Source: Afipia massiliensis
GTDB lineage: Bacteria; Pseudomonadota; Alphaproteobacteria; Rhizobiales; Xanthobacteraceae
Length of the DNA stretch: 64,000 nucleotides
Direction of reading: 5' to 3'
Assembly: GCF_001006325.2 (NCBI RefSeq)
Contig: NZ_LBIA02000001.1
Location: 2,543,501 to 2,607,500, forward strand
Every line of letters starts with the position of its first letter. Within the stretch, counting starts at the first letter, position 1. The position numbers and the translations under genes were made by a program. Below, piece by piece: positions 9,256-17,606 of this stretch. Below the pieces are notes generated by a model. The model saw only the letters and a list, made by a program, of their open reading frames with translations. It searched no databases and was not told the origin of the DNA.

Positions 9256-10458
9256 ATGAATATTCACGAGTATCAGGGCAAAGCCGTCCTGAAGAATTTT
9301 GGAGTGACTGTGTCGGCGGGTGCGCCGGCCTTCACTGTTGACGAAGCGATCGCTGCGGCGACGGCGTTGCCGGGGCCGGTTTACGTTGTGAAATCGCAGA
9401 TCCATGCCGGCGGTCGCGGCAAAGGCAAGTTCAAGGGATTGCCGGCGGATGCGAAGGGCGGCGTGCGGTTGGCAAAATCGGTCGATGAAGTCGCGAGCTT
9501 TGCGAAAGAAATGCTTGGACGCACGCTCGTCACCGAACAAACCGGACCGGCAGGCAAGCAGGTCAACCGGCTGTACATCGAAGACGGCTCCGAGATCGAA
9601 AAAGAGTTTTACATCTCGATACTGGTCGATCGTGAAACATCACGCGTTGCATTCGTGGTGTCGACCGAAGGCGGCATGGACATCGAGAAGGTCGCGCACG
9701 ACACGCCGGAAAAAATCGTGACCTTCTCCGTCGATCCCGCCACCGGCGTGATGGCGCATCACGGACGCAAGGTCGCGCAGGTGCTGGGCCTCACGGGCGA
9801 TCTCGCCAAGCAGGCTTCGATCCTCACCGCGCAGCTCTACAACGCCTTCCTCTCCACCGACATGGCGATGCTGGAAATCAATCCGCTGGTGGTGACGAAG
9901 CAGAGTGAGCTCCGCTGCCTCGACGCCAAGATCAACTTCGATTCCAACGCGCTGTATCGTCACCACGAACTGGTGAAGCTGCGCGACCTGACCGAAGAAG
10001 ATGAAAAGGAAATCGAGGCGTCGAAATACGACCTGAACTACATCGCGCTTGAAGGCACCATCGGCTGCATGGTCAACGGCGCGGGACTGGCGATGGCGAC
10101 CATGGACATCATCAAGCTCTATGGCGCGACGCCGGCCAATTTCCTCGATGTCGGCGGCGGTGCGACCAAGGAGAAGGTCGCGGCCGCTTTCAAGATCATC
10201 ACCTCCGATCCGAACGTGAAAGGAATTCTGGTCAACATCTTCGGCGGCATCATGCGTTGCGATGTCGTCGCGGAAGGCGTGGTCGCCGCGGTGCGCGAAG
10301 TCGGCTTGAGTGTGCCGCTGGTGGTGCGCCTCGAAGGCACCAATGTCGAACTCGGCAAGAAGGTCATCGCCGAGTCCGGATTGAATGTCGTCGCCGCCGA
10401 CGATCTCGACGATGCCGCTCAGAAAATCGTTCGCGCCACACGCAAGGAAGCCGCGTAA
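9256..10458 (+). CDS. sucC: Succinyl-CoA synthetase, beta subunit (ADP-forming)
   Basis: A 400-residue ATP-grasp subunit: succinate plus CoA plus ATP gives succinyl-CoA, in complex with SucD. The N-terminal MNIHEYQGK, the nucleotide-binding [11 protein letters not shown] near 48-58 and [18 protein letters not shown] near 270 are typical. GGAGG five bases before 9256 fixes the start; an upstream in-frame TTG has no such site. [14 protein letters not shown] insertion after the ATP-binding loop is unlike the form I recall for Bradyrhizobium housekeeping SucC and closer to other alphaproteobacteria. Together with its place next to the oxalate genes, this suggests a second, possibly acquired copy rather than the TCA-cycle locus. 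Confidence 0.93.
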   Translation: MNIHEYQGKAVLKNFGVTVSAGAPAFTVDEAIAAATALPGPVYVVKSQIHAGGRGKGKFKGLPADAKGGVRLAKSVDEVASFAKEMLGRTLVTEQTGPAGKQVNRLYIEDGSEIEKEFYISILVDRETSRVAFVVSTEGGMDIEKVAHDTPEKIVTFSVDPATGVMAHHGRKVAQVLGLTGDLAKQASILTAQLYNAFLSTDMAMLEINPLVVTKQSELRCLDAKINFDSNALYRHHELVKLRDLTEEDEKEIEASKYDLNYIALEGTIGCMVNGAGLAMATMDIIKLYGATPANFLDVGGGATKEKVAAAFKIITSDPNVKGILVNIFGGIMRCDVVAEGVVAAVREVGLSVPLVVRLEGTNVELGKKVIAESGLNVVAADDLDDAAQKIVRATRKEAA

Positions 10459-11342
10459 TGTCCATTCTCATCGATAGCACCACGAAGGTGATTTGCCAGG
10501 GTTTTACCGGCAAAAACGGCACTTTTCATTCCGAGCAGGCGGCGCTTTACGGCACGCAGATGGTCGGCGGCACATCGCCCGGCAAGGGCGGCTCCTCGCA
10601 TCTCGGCCTGCCGGTGTTCGATACGGTGGCGGAAGCGCGCGAGAAGACCGGCGCCGACGCCAGCGTGATCTACGTCCCGCCGCCGGGCGCTGCTGACGCG
10701 ATCTGCGAAGCGATCGACGCCGAGGTGCCATTGATCGTCTGCATCACGGAAGGCATTCCGGTTACCGACATGGTGCGCGTCAAGCGTGCGCTTGAAGGAT
10801 CAAGCTCGCGGCTGATCGGTCCCAATTGTCCCGGCGTGATGACGGCGGGCGAGTGCAAGATCGGAATCATGCCCGGCAACATTTTCAAGAAAGGCAATGT
10901 GGGGATCGTGTCGCGTTCAGGCACGCTGACCTATGAGGCGGTGTACCAGACCTCCGCCGAAGGTCTCGGCCAGACCACGGCGGTCGGCATCGGTGGCGAT
11001 CCTGTGAAGGGCACCGACTTCATCGCGATGCTTGAACTGTTCCTCGCAGATCCCGACACCAAGTCGATCGTGATGATCGGCGAGATCGGCGGCTCGTCGG
11101 AAGAAGACGCGGCGCAGTTCATCAAGGACGAGGCGAAGCGCGGACGCAAGAAGCCGATGGTCGGTTTCATCGCCGGCCGCACAGCGCCTCCCGGTCGTCG
11201 CATGGGCCATGCCGGTGCGATCATCTCGGGCGGGAAGGGCGATGCCGAATCCAAGATCGCGGCGATGGAAGCCGCCGGCATTCGCGTCTCGCCGTCACCC
11301 GCGCGTCTTGGCAAGACGCTGGTGGATGTGCTGAAGGGCTGA
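10458..11342 (+). CDS. sucD: Succinyl-CoA synthetase, alpha subunit
   Basis: The 294-residue CoA-binding subunit. [19 protein letters not shown] and [18 protein letters not shown] form the CoA-binding Rossmann region, and the phosphorylated histidine lies in [10 protein letters not shown] (His251). The start overlaps the sucC stop (TAATG), so the two are translationally coupled. The [15 protein letters not shown] pattern is that of succinyl-CoA synthetase and not malate-CoA ligase MtkB. In an oxalate context it could supply succinyl-CoA to prime Frc, or assimilate C4 acids taken up by the Tct system; both are inference. Confidence 0.94.
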   Translation: MSILIDSTTKVICQGFTGKNGTFHSEQAALYGTQMVGGTSPGKGGSSHLGLPVFDTVAEAREKTGADASVIYVPPPGAADAICEAIDAEVPLIVCITEGIPVTDMVRVKRALEGSSSRLIGPNCPGVMTAGECKIGIMPGNIFKKGNVGIVSRSGTLTYEAVYQTSAEGLGQTTAVGIGGDPVKGTDFIAMLELFLADPDTKSIVMIGEIGGSSEEDAAQFIKDEAKRGRKKPMVGFIAGRTAPPGRRMGHAGAIISGGKGDAESKIAAMEAAGIRVSPSPARLGKTLVDVLKG

Positions 11343-11451
11343 TAGTTTCTGCGCGAGGATGTGCGGAGACTTTCTTCATCGATGATGCTTCGATCAACAC
11401 GTCGTCATGCCCGGGCTTGTCCCGGGCATCTGCGTTTGCGGGACCACGCAT

Positions 11452-11540
11452 CGTCATTGCGAGCGCAGCGAAGCAATCCAGATACGATGGCCGTCAGGCG
11501 ACGGCTGGATTGCTTCGTCGCTGCGCTCCTCGCAATGACG
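11452..11540. repeat. Directional palindromic element A, copy 1 (short arm then long arm)
   Basis: The left arm is GTCATTGCGAGCGCAGCGAAGC type (short); the right arm is the complement of GTCATTGCGAGGAGCGCAGCGACGAAGC (long). The arms enclose a short variable spacer. It lies downstream of sucD. A different palindrome, ATGCCCGGGCTTGTCCCGGGCAT, lies just upstream at 11407-11429. Confidence 0.9.
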
Positions 11541-11803
11541 GAGGAGATGCGTCGCATTCGCTGATTTTGTATCAGCTTCCCAACATTGGCGGGCGAGGGG
11601 CCTTTGCCGTGCGCTTTCAACGCCTTGCCCGTCATTCGTCGTGCTTATCGCTGCAAATGGCCAAACGGTGACGAACCCCAGCGCAAAAGGCCGGATGGTG
11701 ACGGCATCGCGGCGGCTGCACCTGGCCTGCACGGGCGTCCCATCGTCGTTCAGGGGCTCAGGCATACCACCGCAAAATAGGAATTTGTTCCGATTGACTC
11801 GTG

Positions 11804-11826
11804 GCATAATGTATACCAGTATTGAG
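11804..11826. promoter_or_regulatory. Candidate GntR/FCD operator O6 before the CBS protein
   Basis: Read on the minus strand it is CTGGTATACATTATG, matching 13 of 15 positions of the sucC site O5. It lies about 80 bp before the CBS-domain gene. Confidence 0.45.
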
Positions 11827-11905
11827 ACGTCAACGGGGACATCCATCCTCGGACACGAGCACCCGCTGGGGAGAGACATCCCCGCCACGGACCAGGGAGG
11901 TTGTG

Positions 11906-12352
11906 ATGAGAGTCGGAGACATCCTGAACAGGAAGAGCACCCGTATCGCCACCGTCCGCATGAACGAGACCGTCGCGACCGCCGCGCGGCTGCTCCGCAA
12001 CGAAAACATCGGCGCGCTCGTCGTGACGGATGTGTGCCACACCGAAGGCAATGTCGCTGTCGGCATGTTCTCCGAGCGCGACGTGGTGCGCGCCGTTGCC
12101 GAGCACGGGCCGGCCGGAATCAACATGAAGGTTTCCGCGCTCATTTCAGTGCAAAAAATGGTGTCGTGTCATTCCACGGATTCGCTGGAGTACGTGCGCG
12201 ATCTGATGAACGACAATCACATCCGGCATCTGCCGGTGATCGACGATCACACCCTGATCGGCGTGATCAGCATGCGGGACATCAACGCCACCACCGGCTT
12301 CGATGCGATGGCGCGCCCCGGCCCAAGGCCAGCCGAACTCGCGTTTGTCTAA
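11906..12352 (+). CDS. CBS-domain protein
   Basis: A 148-residue protein made almost entirely of a CBS pair. The first CBS (about residues 5-63) includes TVATAARLLRNENIGALVV and GMFSERDVVRAVAEHG; the second (about 72-133) includes VRDLMNDNHIRHLPVIDDHTLIGVISMRDI. Such stand-alone Bateman modules sense adenosine nucleotides or NAD(H) and usually regulate a partner. AGGGAGG before the ATG fixes the start. An operator-like site upstream and the strong terminator downstream suggest a monocistronic unit under the same control as the oxalate genes. The partner is unknown. Confidence 0.9.
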   Translation: MRVGDILNRKSTRIATVRMNETVATAARLLRNENIGALVVTDVCHTEGNVAVGMFSERDVVRAVAEHGPAGINMKVSALISVQKMVSCHSTDSLEYVRDLMNDNHIRHLPVIDDHTLIGVISMRDINATTGFDAMARPGPRPAELAFV

Positions 12353-12365
12353 GGGGTATCTCCCT

Positions 12366-12419
12366 GCAGGGCGCGATCACATGCACTCTCCGGTCGTGTG
12401 ACCGCACCCTGCTTTTTTC
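12366..12419 (+). terminator. Terminator after the CBS gene
   Basis: An imperfect long hairpin with arms GCAGGGCGCGATCACATG and CGTGTGACCGCACCCTGC, followed by TTTTTTC. Confidence 0.8.
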
Positions 12420-12468
12420 TTCAGGATCCATTCCGCACCTCATTGCTGCAATCATTTTGGGAAACGCG

Positions 12469-13443
12469 ATGAAGATCTGTATTTACGGTGCGGGTGCGGT
12501 TGGCGGCTATCTCGGCGTGCAGCTTGCGCAGGCGGGGGCCGATGTCAGCCTGGTGGCGCGCGGCGCGCATCTGGCGGCGATGAAGGCCAACGGCCTGAAG
12601 CTCCTGATCGGCGACGAAGAGCGCGTGGTGCATCCGCGCTGCACTGACAATCCCGCCGAGCTCGGCGTGCAGGATGTCGTCATCATCTGCCTCAAGGCGC
12701 ACTCGATCACCGGCGTGATCGAGGCGATGCAGCCGCTGCTCGGGCCGAAGACGCGCATCGTCACCGCGGTGAACGGCATTCCCTACTGGTACTTCTACAA
12801 GCACGGCAACGCCTGCGAAGGTTCGACGCTGGAAAGCATCGACCCCGGCGGGCGCCAGTGGAAGGAGCTTGGACCGGAGCGCGCCATCGGCTGCGTGGTT
12901 TATCCGGCGACCGAGATCGAAGCGCCCGGCGTGATCCGCCATGTCTACGGCGACCGCTTTCCGCTCGGTGAGCCGTCGGGCGAGAAGAGCGCCGATGTCG
13001 AGGCGCTGTCGGCGCTGTTCGTCAAGGCGGGCCTTCAGGCGCCGGTGCTGGAGAATATCCGCGACGAAATCTGGCTCAAGCTGTGGGGCAACGTCTGCTT
13101 CAATCCGATCAGCGCACTGACTCATGCCACGCTCGATGTGATCGGCAGCGATCCGGGCACGCGGGCGGTGGCCAGGTCCATGATGGTGGAGGCCCAGACC
13201 ATCGCCGAGAAGTTCGGCATCAGGTTCCGCGTCGATGTCGAGCGCCGGATCGAGGGCGCGCGCAAGGTCGGCGCACACAAGACGTCGATGCTGCAGGATC
13301 TTGAACGCGGCCGGCCGATGGAAATCGATCCGCTCGTCACCGTGGTGCAGGAGATGGGCGCGCTGTCGAAAATCCCGACGCCGTCGATCGACGTCGTGCT
13401 GGCGCTGGTGGCGCAGCGCGCCAAGATCGCGGAGCTATATTGA
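12469..13443 (+). CDS. 2-dehydropantoate 2-reductase family (ApbA/PanE-like)
   Basis: A 324-residue NAD(P)H-dependent ketoacid reductase. The N-terminal Rossmann motif MKICIYGAGAVGGYLG holds GxGxxG at residues 7-12. The C-terminal helical domain has the catalytic lysine in WLKLWGNVCFNPI (about Lys204) and the closing pattern GRPMEIDPLV. The family covers PanE and many paralogues acting on other 2-ketoacids, and position next to the oxalate island rather than pan genes argues for a paralogue. The substrate is unassigned. It has no strong ribosome binding site, and a palindromic element separates it from the following FAH gene. Confidence 0.88.
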   Translation: MKICIYGAGAVGGYLGVQLAQAGADVSLVARGAHLAAMKANGLKLLIGDEERVVHPRCTDNPAELGVQDVVIICLKAHSITGVIEAMQPLLGPKTRIVTAVNGIPYWYFYKHGNACEGSTLESIDPGGRQWKELGPERAIGCVVYPATEIEAPGVIRHVYGDRFPLGEPSGEKSADVEALSALFVKAGLQAPVLENIRDEIWLKLWGNVCFNPISALTHATLDVIGSDPGTRAVARSMMVEAQTIAEKFGIRFRVDVERRIEGARKVGAHKTSMLQDLERGRPMEIDPLVTVVQEMGALSKIPTPSIDVVLALVAQRAKIAELY

Positions 13444-13466
13444 TTTCCAATCCTGTCGCCTCAATT

Positions 13467-13547
13467 GTCATTGCGAGCGAAGCGAAGCAATCCAGTTTTC
13501 TTGCATAAGGACTGGATTGCTTCGTCGCTACGCTCCTCGCAATGACG
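13467..13547. repeat. Directional palindromic element A, copy 2 (short then long)
   Basis: The left short arm GTCATTGCGAGCGAAGCGAA pairs with a right long arm ending CTCCTCGCAATGACG. It lies between two plus-strand genes and ends 29 bp before the next start. Confidence 0.9.
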
Positions 13548-13575
13548 GGAAGCAATGTTCTTTGGAGATTCAGCC

Positions 13576-14349
13576 GTGACGCAGTGGATTCGCTTTCGCC
13601 ATCAGGATCAGACCGGGTTCGGCACGCTGTCGGGCCAGAATATCACCGTGCATCACGGCGACATGTTCGACAGTCCGAAGGCGAACGGCAAGACCTTGTC
13701 GCTGTCCGATGTCCAGTTGCTCGCGCCCACCACGCCGTCGAAGGTCGTCGCGCTGTGGAACAACTTTCACGCCCTGGCGGCGAAGCTCAACGTCGCCGAA
13801 CCGGCCGAGCCGCTTTATCTGCTGAAAGCGCCGACGACCGTGACGTCGCCGAACGCGGTGGTGCAGAAGCCTGCATGGTATGACGGGAAGGTCGCCTATG
13901 AAGGCGAGCTTGCCATTGTGATCGGAAAGACCTGCCGCGCGGTGTCGGTCGAAGAGGCCGACGATTTCATCCTCGGCTACACCTGCGTCAACGACATCAC
14001 CGCCGCGGACATTCTCAACAAGGACCCGACGTTTCCGCAGTGGGCGCGCGCCAAGGGCTTCGACGACTTCTGCCCGTTCGGTCCCGCCATCGTCACGGAC
14101 ATCGATCCGGCAAAGTTGACTGTGCGCACCATTCTCAACGGCGCGGAGCGGCAGTCCTACAGGATCTCGGACATGATCTTCTCGGCGCAGGAACTGGTCA
14201 GCAAAATCTCGCACGACATGACGTTGCTGCCCGGCGATATCATCGCCTGCGGCACGTCATTGGGCGTCGGTGTGATGAAGGAGCCGGTCAACAAGATCAC
14301 CATCGCCATCGACGGCGTCGGCGAGCTGACCAACGAGTTCAGGAATTGA
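13576..14349 (+). CDS. Fumarylacetoacetate hydrolase (FAH) family protein
   Basis: A 257-residue protein with the FAH catalytic fold. Metal ligands are recognisable in YEGELAIVIGK (Glu-x-Glu pattern) and the following DD of VEEADDFILGYTCVNDITA; later blocks are RAKGFDDFCPFGP and LLPGDIIACGTSLGVG. Members include ureidoglycolate lyase, acylpyruvases, oxaloacetate decarboxylases and 2-hydroxymuconate isomerases, so the exact reaction is open. The GTG start at 13576 is preferred because TTTGGAGATT lies eight bases before it; the earlier ATG at 13555 has none. A C2/C4-ketoacid substrate would fit the neighbouring genes, but this is inference. Confidence 0.87.
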   Translation: MTQWIRFRHQDQTGFGTLSGQNITVHHGDMFDSPKANGKTLSLSDVQLLAPTTPSKVVALWNNFHALAAKLNVAEPAEPLYLLKAPTTVTSPNAVVQKPAWYDGKVAYEGELAIVIGKTCRAVSVEEADDFILGYTCVNDITAADILNKDPTFPQWARAKGFDDFCPFGPAIVTDIDPAKLTVRTILNGAERQSYRISDMIFSAQELVSKISHDMTLLPGDIIACGTSLGVGVMKEPVNKITIAIDGVGELTNEFRN

Positions 14350-14410
14350 AGTTTGGTCGTCCCGACGAAGGCCGGGACCATTGACCTTCGCGAAATGTAA
14401 CGATGGTGCG

Positions 14411-14514
14411 TCATCCTGAGGAGCGCGCCGCGCTTGCGGCGAGCCTCGAAGGATGCGCAGCCGCGGTCACCGTCATCCTTCGAGGCTCGCAAGTGCTCGC
14501 ACCTCAGGATGACG
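14411..14514. repeat. Inverted repeat, CATCCTGAGG family
   Basis: A long imperfect palindrome: TCATCCTGAGG-AGC...CTCGAAGGATG on the left and CATCCTTCGAG...CCTCAGGATGACG on the right. It is one of four different palindromic elements packed between 14356 and 14659 (also GTCCCGACGAAGGCCGGGAC at 14360-14379). Confidence 0.8.
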
Positions 14515-14533
14515 GTGATTGTCCGCGAGTAGC

Positions 14534-14561
14534 TATGGATCCCCGCTTTCGCGGGGACGAC
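14534..14561. repeat. Palindromic element B, single unit
   Basis: ATGGATCCCCGCTTTCGCGG followed by GGACGACG: a short CCCCGC/GCGGGG hairpin that recurs at 19828-19948, 21535-21560 and 53521-53640. Confidence 0.75.
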
Positions 14562-14575
14562 GATCGTTATGATGT

Positions 14576-14659
14576 CGTCATTGCGAGGAGCACTTGCGAC
14601 GAAGCAATCCAGTCTTTCTCTTTGAATTTATGGATTGCTTCGCTGCGCTCGCAATGACG
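14576..14659. repeat. Directional palindromic element A, copy 3 (long then short)
   Basis: Left long arm GTCATTGCGAGGAGCACTTG (continuing CGACGAAGC), right short arm ending CTGCGCTCGCAATGACG. It lies between convergent genes. Confidence 0.9.
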
Positions 14660-14669
14660 CCGCGCTATC

Positions 14670-15335
14670 TCAACGCGAATTTTCCGGCTCGTTCCTGGCT
14701 GCCTTGGTGCCAGTGAGTTCGGCGAACGCCGGACCGAGCCCCGTCATGCGCACCAGAACCGCGATGTCGTTCTTCTGCGCGCCGCTGAGCTGGGCGTAAA
14801 GTGCGCGCGTCGCGGTTTTCAGCCGCGTAATGGCGTCGCTCTCGATGTCGAACGAATCGTCGTGATTTTTCTTCAGCCGCTTCTGGTAGTCCTCGATCTG
14901 CAGCGTGACCTCGCGCATCGCATTTTCCACCGGCGGCCAGTACTTCTGCTGCGCGGGCGTGAGGTTCAAGCGCTTCTTGATACCGGCGATCTGGCTGTCG
15001 TTGAGGAACAGCCGCGACGGCTTCTCGGATTTCGCCGTGGCCCTGCGCGGCAGCGTCACCGGCGCCGTCATCCAGGCGCGCGCGGTTTCATACATGTCGT
15101 TCGGAACGGTGGATTCGGTGCTTTCTGCCGGAACCGGAGACGCGATGACGCGGTCCTGTTTCGTCATCGTGTTGGAGACCGGATAGCGTGCGTCGAAGTC
15201 GTCCGCGGGATCGTCCCTGGTCAGCGATGCGGATGCGCTCTGGAAGAACAACTGGTCGCCGATCAGCCAGCCGCCGACGCCGGCCAGAAGGCCCGCGCCG
15301 CACATCAGCACGATGTATGTCGTCCGGATCGCCAA
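14670..15335 (-). CDS. Membrane-anchored LTXXQ/CpxP-like periplasmic protein
   Basis: From a TTG at 15335 the protein has 221 residues. An N-terminal signal-anchor (AIRTTYIVLMCGAGLLAGVG) is followed by a disordered Pro/Ser/Thr stretch and a C-terminal helical domain carrying LNLTPAQQKYWPPVENAMRE, the LTxxQ motif of Spy/CpxP-like proteins, near residues 145-165. The TTG is chosen because AGAGAAACG precedes it and it keeps the basic N-terminus of the membrane segment; ATG at 15305 is the alternative. The same C-terminal design recurs in the protein at 49480-49875. A periplasmic stress or chaperone role is inferred from the motif only. Confidence 0.7.
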   Translation of the reverse strand: MAIRTTYIVLMCGAGLLAGVGGWLIGDQLFFQSASASLTRDDPADDFDARYPVSNTMTKQDRVIASPVPAESTESTVPNDMYETARAWMTAPVTLPRRATAKSEKPSRLFLNDSQIAGIKKRLNLTPAQQKYWPPVENAMREVTLQIEDYQKRLKKNHDDSFDIESDAITRLKTATRALYAQLSGAQKNDIAVLVRMTGLGPAFAELTGTKAARNEPENSR

Positions 15336-15642
15336 AACGTTTCTCTGTCGCAGATTCCCGCTGTCGCTGAAACCGGTCAAGTCTCGCCCAAATTGTTGAA
15401 CAATTGTGGCTTTCCGAGGCTCCAAAACCTCTCGGGAGGGCTCACAGGCCTTAGCGCGGAGTTGCCAACATCGGGTAAATCGGTGGCTTTCGGGATGCAA
15501 GACACGGCATCGCGGATCGGTTAAAGGGACCTCTGCGGCGTTGCGGGCGATGTTTGGGCATGGTCTCGTCCGGCCGCCGGTTCCCGTCCCTGGATCGATC
15601 CAGGGGCATGCTGCCGACCATGCCCCAATCCGGAGAACAACA

Positions 15643-15900
15643 ATGAGCGAAAAGCCGCATGGGCTGAAGAGCGACGGCAACAAATCGTTGACGCAGTACG
15701 AGGCGGAAGGCCGCGCGGTGCGCGCCAACATGGAAAAGCTGCGCGCGCTGCGCCTCGCTAGGGAGGCCGCCGAAGCGGCTGCTGCGCCGCCGGCCAAGGC
15801 CAAAGCCAGGAAAGGGGCGGCAAAGCCCGCCAAGAAAGAGGCCCCGGCGAAGCTCTCCGAGTGGCTCGCCAATCAGCAAAAGGGCGGCTTCCGGACCTGA
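15643..15900 (+). CDS. Small Lys/Ala-rich conserved hypothetical protein
   Basis: An 85-residue, strongly basic protein starting MSEKPHGLKSDGNKSLTQYE, with a helical middle (residues 20-45, RAVRANMEKLRALRLAREAA) and a Lys/Ala/Pro-rich tail resembling histone-like or nucleic-acid-binding tails. CGGAG nine bases before the ATG supports the start. I do not recognise a characterised family. Nucleic-acid contact is only suggested by the basic composition. Confidence 0.75.
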   Translation: MSEKPHGLKSDGNKSLTQYEAEGRAVRANMEKLRALRLAREAAEAAAAPPAKAKARKGAAKPAKKEAPAKLSEWLANQQKGGFRT

Positions 15901-15920
15901 GGACATGGCGGGGATTTATT

Positions 15921-16003
15921 CGTCATTGCGAGGAGCGCAGCGACGAAGCAATCCAGCCGTGCTTTGCCTAAGACTGGATTGCTTCGCTTCGCTCGCAATG
16001 ACG
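15921..16003. repeat. Directional palindromic element A, copy 4 (long then short)
   Basis: Left long arm CGTCATTGCGAGGAGCGCAG, right short arm CGAAGCGAAGC complement ending GCTCGCAATGACG. It lies 21 bp after the small basic protein gene. Confidence 0.9.
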
Positions 16004-16059
16004 ACGCGGATACCGTACTTTCCGGGTCCGATTTGCGGGACTTGCGCAGGAGAACGTCA

Positions 16060-16536
16060 TTGACCACGGTCTACGATTTCTCGGCAGCGACGCTGGACGG
16101 CGAAAAGCGTCCGCTCAAGGCCTATGAGGGGCAGGTGCTGCTGATCGTCAACACCGCGAGCGCCTGCGGCTTCACGCCCCAATATGCGCAACTCGAGGAA
16201 TTGCAGCGCGCGCTCGGCCCGCGCGGCTTTTCGGTGCTCGGTTTTCCGTGCAATCAGTTCGGCGGTCAGGAGCCGGGCAGCGCGCAGGAGATCGCCGCGT
16301 TCTGCTCGCAGAAGTACGACGTGACGTTTCCGATGTTCGCCAAGGTCGACGTCAATGGCGGCAATGCGCTGCCGCTGTTCGATCATCTCAAGCGCGAGAA
16401 GCCCGGGCTGCTCGGCTCATCGATCAAATGGAATTTCACCAAGTTTCTGGTCGATCGCGCCGGCAAGGTCGTTGCGCGCTACGGCTCGACCACGGCGCCC
16501 GGCGCGCTGACCAGCGATATTGAAAAGCTCCTGTAA
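16060..16536 (+). CDS. Glutathione peroxidase
   Basis: A 158-residue cytoplasmic peroxidase of the GPx family, reducing peroxides with glutathione or thioredoxin. The catalytic triad is visible: peroxidatic Cys36 in NTASACGFTPQY, Gln70 in QFGGQEPG and Trp124 in IKWNFTKFLVD. The enzyme uses cysteine, not selenocysteine. The start is a TTG at 16060, six bases after AGGAGA; earlier in-frame codons lie within the palindromic element. It is followed by the DUF3297 gene about 50 bp downstream. Confidence 0.93.
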   Translation: MTTVYDFSAATLDGEKRPLKAYEGQVLLIVNTASACGFTPQYAQLEELQRALGPRGFSVLGFPCNQFGGQEPGSAQEIAAFCSQKYDVTFPMFAKVDVNGGNALPLFDHLKREKPGLLGSSIKWNFTKFLVDRAGKVVARYGSTTAPGALTSDIEKLL

Positions 16537-16587
16537 GATCAGGACACCGACTTCAAGAACAAGACTCAAGACCAACATGATCAGGAT

Positions 16588-16836
16588 ATGACGATGAGCG
16601 ACCAGCTTCCCGACCGCCTCTCCACCGACCCCCGCAGCCCCTATTACAACGCGGACGTGCTGTCGCGCGATGTCGGCATCCGCTTCAAGGGCGTCGAGAA
16701 GAACAACGTCGAGGAATATTGCGTCAGCGAGGGCTGGGTGCGCGTCACTGCGGGTTCGTCCAAGGACCGCTTCGGCAATCCGCTGACCATCAAGCTGACC
16801 GGCGCGGTAGAGCCCTATTTCCGCGACGAGAAGTAA
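16588..16836 (+). CDS. DUF3297 family protein
   Basis: An 82-residue protein, or 80 residues from the second ATG at 16594. SDQLPDRLSTDPRSPYYNAD, GIRFKGVEKNNVEEYCVSEG and NPLTIKLTGAVEPYFRDEK match DUF3297 (glutathione peroxidase-associated in many proteobacteria). The conserved GVEKNNVEEY and VRVTAG segments are present and length is typical. It directly follows the glutathione peroxidase gene, an arrangement consistent with cotranscription. Molecular function is unknown. Confidence 0.85.
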   Translation: MTMSDQLPDRLSTDPRSPYYNADVLSRDVGIRFKGVEKNNVEEYCVSEGWVRVTAGSSKDRFGNPLTIKLTGAVEPYFRDEK

Positions 16837-16850
16837 TTTCCAGCTCTGCC

Positions 16851-16878
16851 GTTGTCCCGGCCTTCGCCGGGACGACGG
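16851..16878. repeat. Short palindrome after DUF3297 gene
   Basis: GTCCCGGCCTTCGCCGGGAC is a perfect hairpin between two convergent genes. It may double as a bidirectional transcription stop, although T-runs are weak. Confidence 0.6.
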
Positions 16879-17520
16879 TTATTGACCGCGAACACCCGCC
16901 GCTTCGGCGCGCTGGCGCGCGGTCTCATAAGCGGCCTTGGATTCGTCGTGGCGCTCAAGCTTGTGCAAGGTGAGGCCGGTCCCGGTCCAACTGGCCACAA
17001 GACCGGGTTGCAGTGCCACTGCATGCTGATAGGCCGCCAGCGCGTCGTCGTAACGGGCGAGGTCGAACAGCGCGTTGCCTCTGTTGTGATGGGCCAGCGC
17101 ATATTTCGGCTGCAGCGCGATCGCCTTGTCGAAATCGGCAATCGCGGCCTGATAGTCCTTCAGGTCGTTATGGACCGTGCCGCGGTTGCTCCAGGCTTCC
17201 GCGTCGTTCGGGCTGAGTGCAAGCGCCTGCGTGAACTGCGCCAGCGCCTCGTCCGCGCGGCCCAGCGCCTTGAGCGCGAGCCCGTGATTGCACAGGGCTG
17301 CATACGCATTCGGATTGAGCTTCAGCGCCGACCGCAGCAGCCGCTCGGCTTCCGCATATTTTCCAGTGCCGACGAGAATGGCGCCGAGCACGCTCAGGGC
17401 AAGCGGATGATCGGACGTCCTGCGCAGCAATTTGCGAAGGACCTTCTCGGCCTCGCGAATCCGCCCGGCCTGGAAGAACGAAATCGCTTCACTGAATAAG
17501 ATGTCGGTCGAGGCGGCCAC
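16879..17520 (-). CDS. Tetratricopeptide-repeat protein
   Basis: A 213-residue protein built of about six 34-residue TPR units, for example NAYAALCNHGLALKALGRAD, AEAWSNRGTVHNDLKDYQAA, YALAHHNRGNALFDLARYDD and LVASWTGTGLTLHKLERHDE. The start appears to be a GTG at 17520 with only weak ribosome binding sequence. There is no signal peptide or catalytic domain, so it is probably a cytoplasmic scaffold. Related TPR stretches occur in O-GlcNAc transferase-like proteins, but no transferase domain follows here. Confidence 0.88.
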   Translation of the reverse strand: MAASTDILFSEAISFFQAGRIREAEKVLRKLLRRTSDHPLALSVLGAILVGTGKYAEAERLLRSALKLNPNAYAALCNHGLALKALGRADEALAQFTQALALSPNDAEAWSNRGTVHNDLKDYQAAIADFDKAIALQPKYALAHHNRGNALFDLARYDDALAAYQHAVALQPGLVASWTGTGLTLHKLERHDESKAAYETARQRAEAAGVRGQ

Positions 17521-17606
17521 TGTCGGTCTCGCTAAAGGGAAGGGTTTGGAGTTCGCGCCGTCCGCGCGTCGTCAGGTCCACCGGCGGACCCGCAAGATGC
17601 CGGAGA

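Noticed and set aside
9256-11342. Malate-CoA ligase (mtkA-mtkB) identity for the synthetase pair
   Set aside because: The alpha subunit reads [15 protein letters not shown] and [18 protein letters not shown], patterns of SucD; MtkB has different sequences here.
11641-12468. Very long N-terminal extension of the PanE-like reductase frame
   Set aside because: It passes through the CBS gene in another frame and through a terminator; the family start is at 12469.
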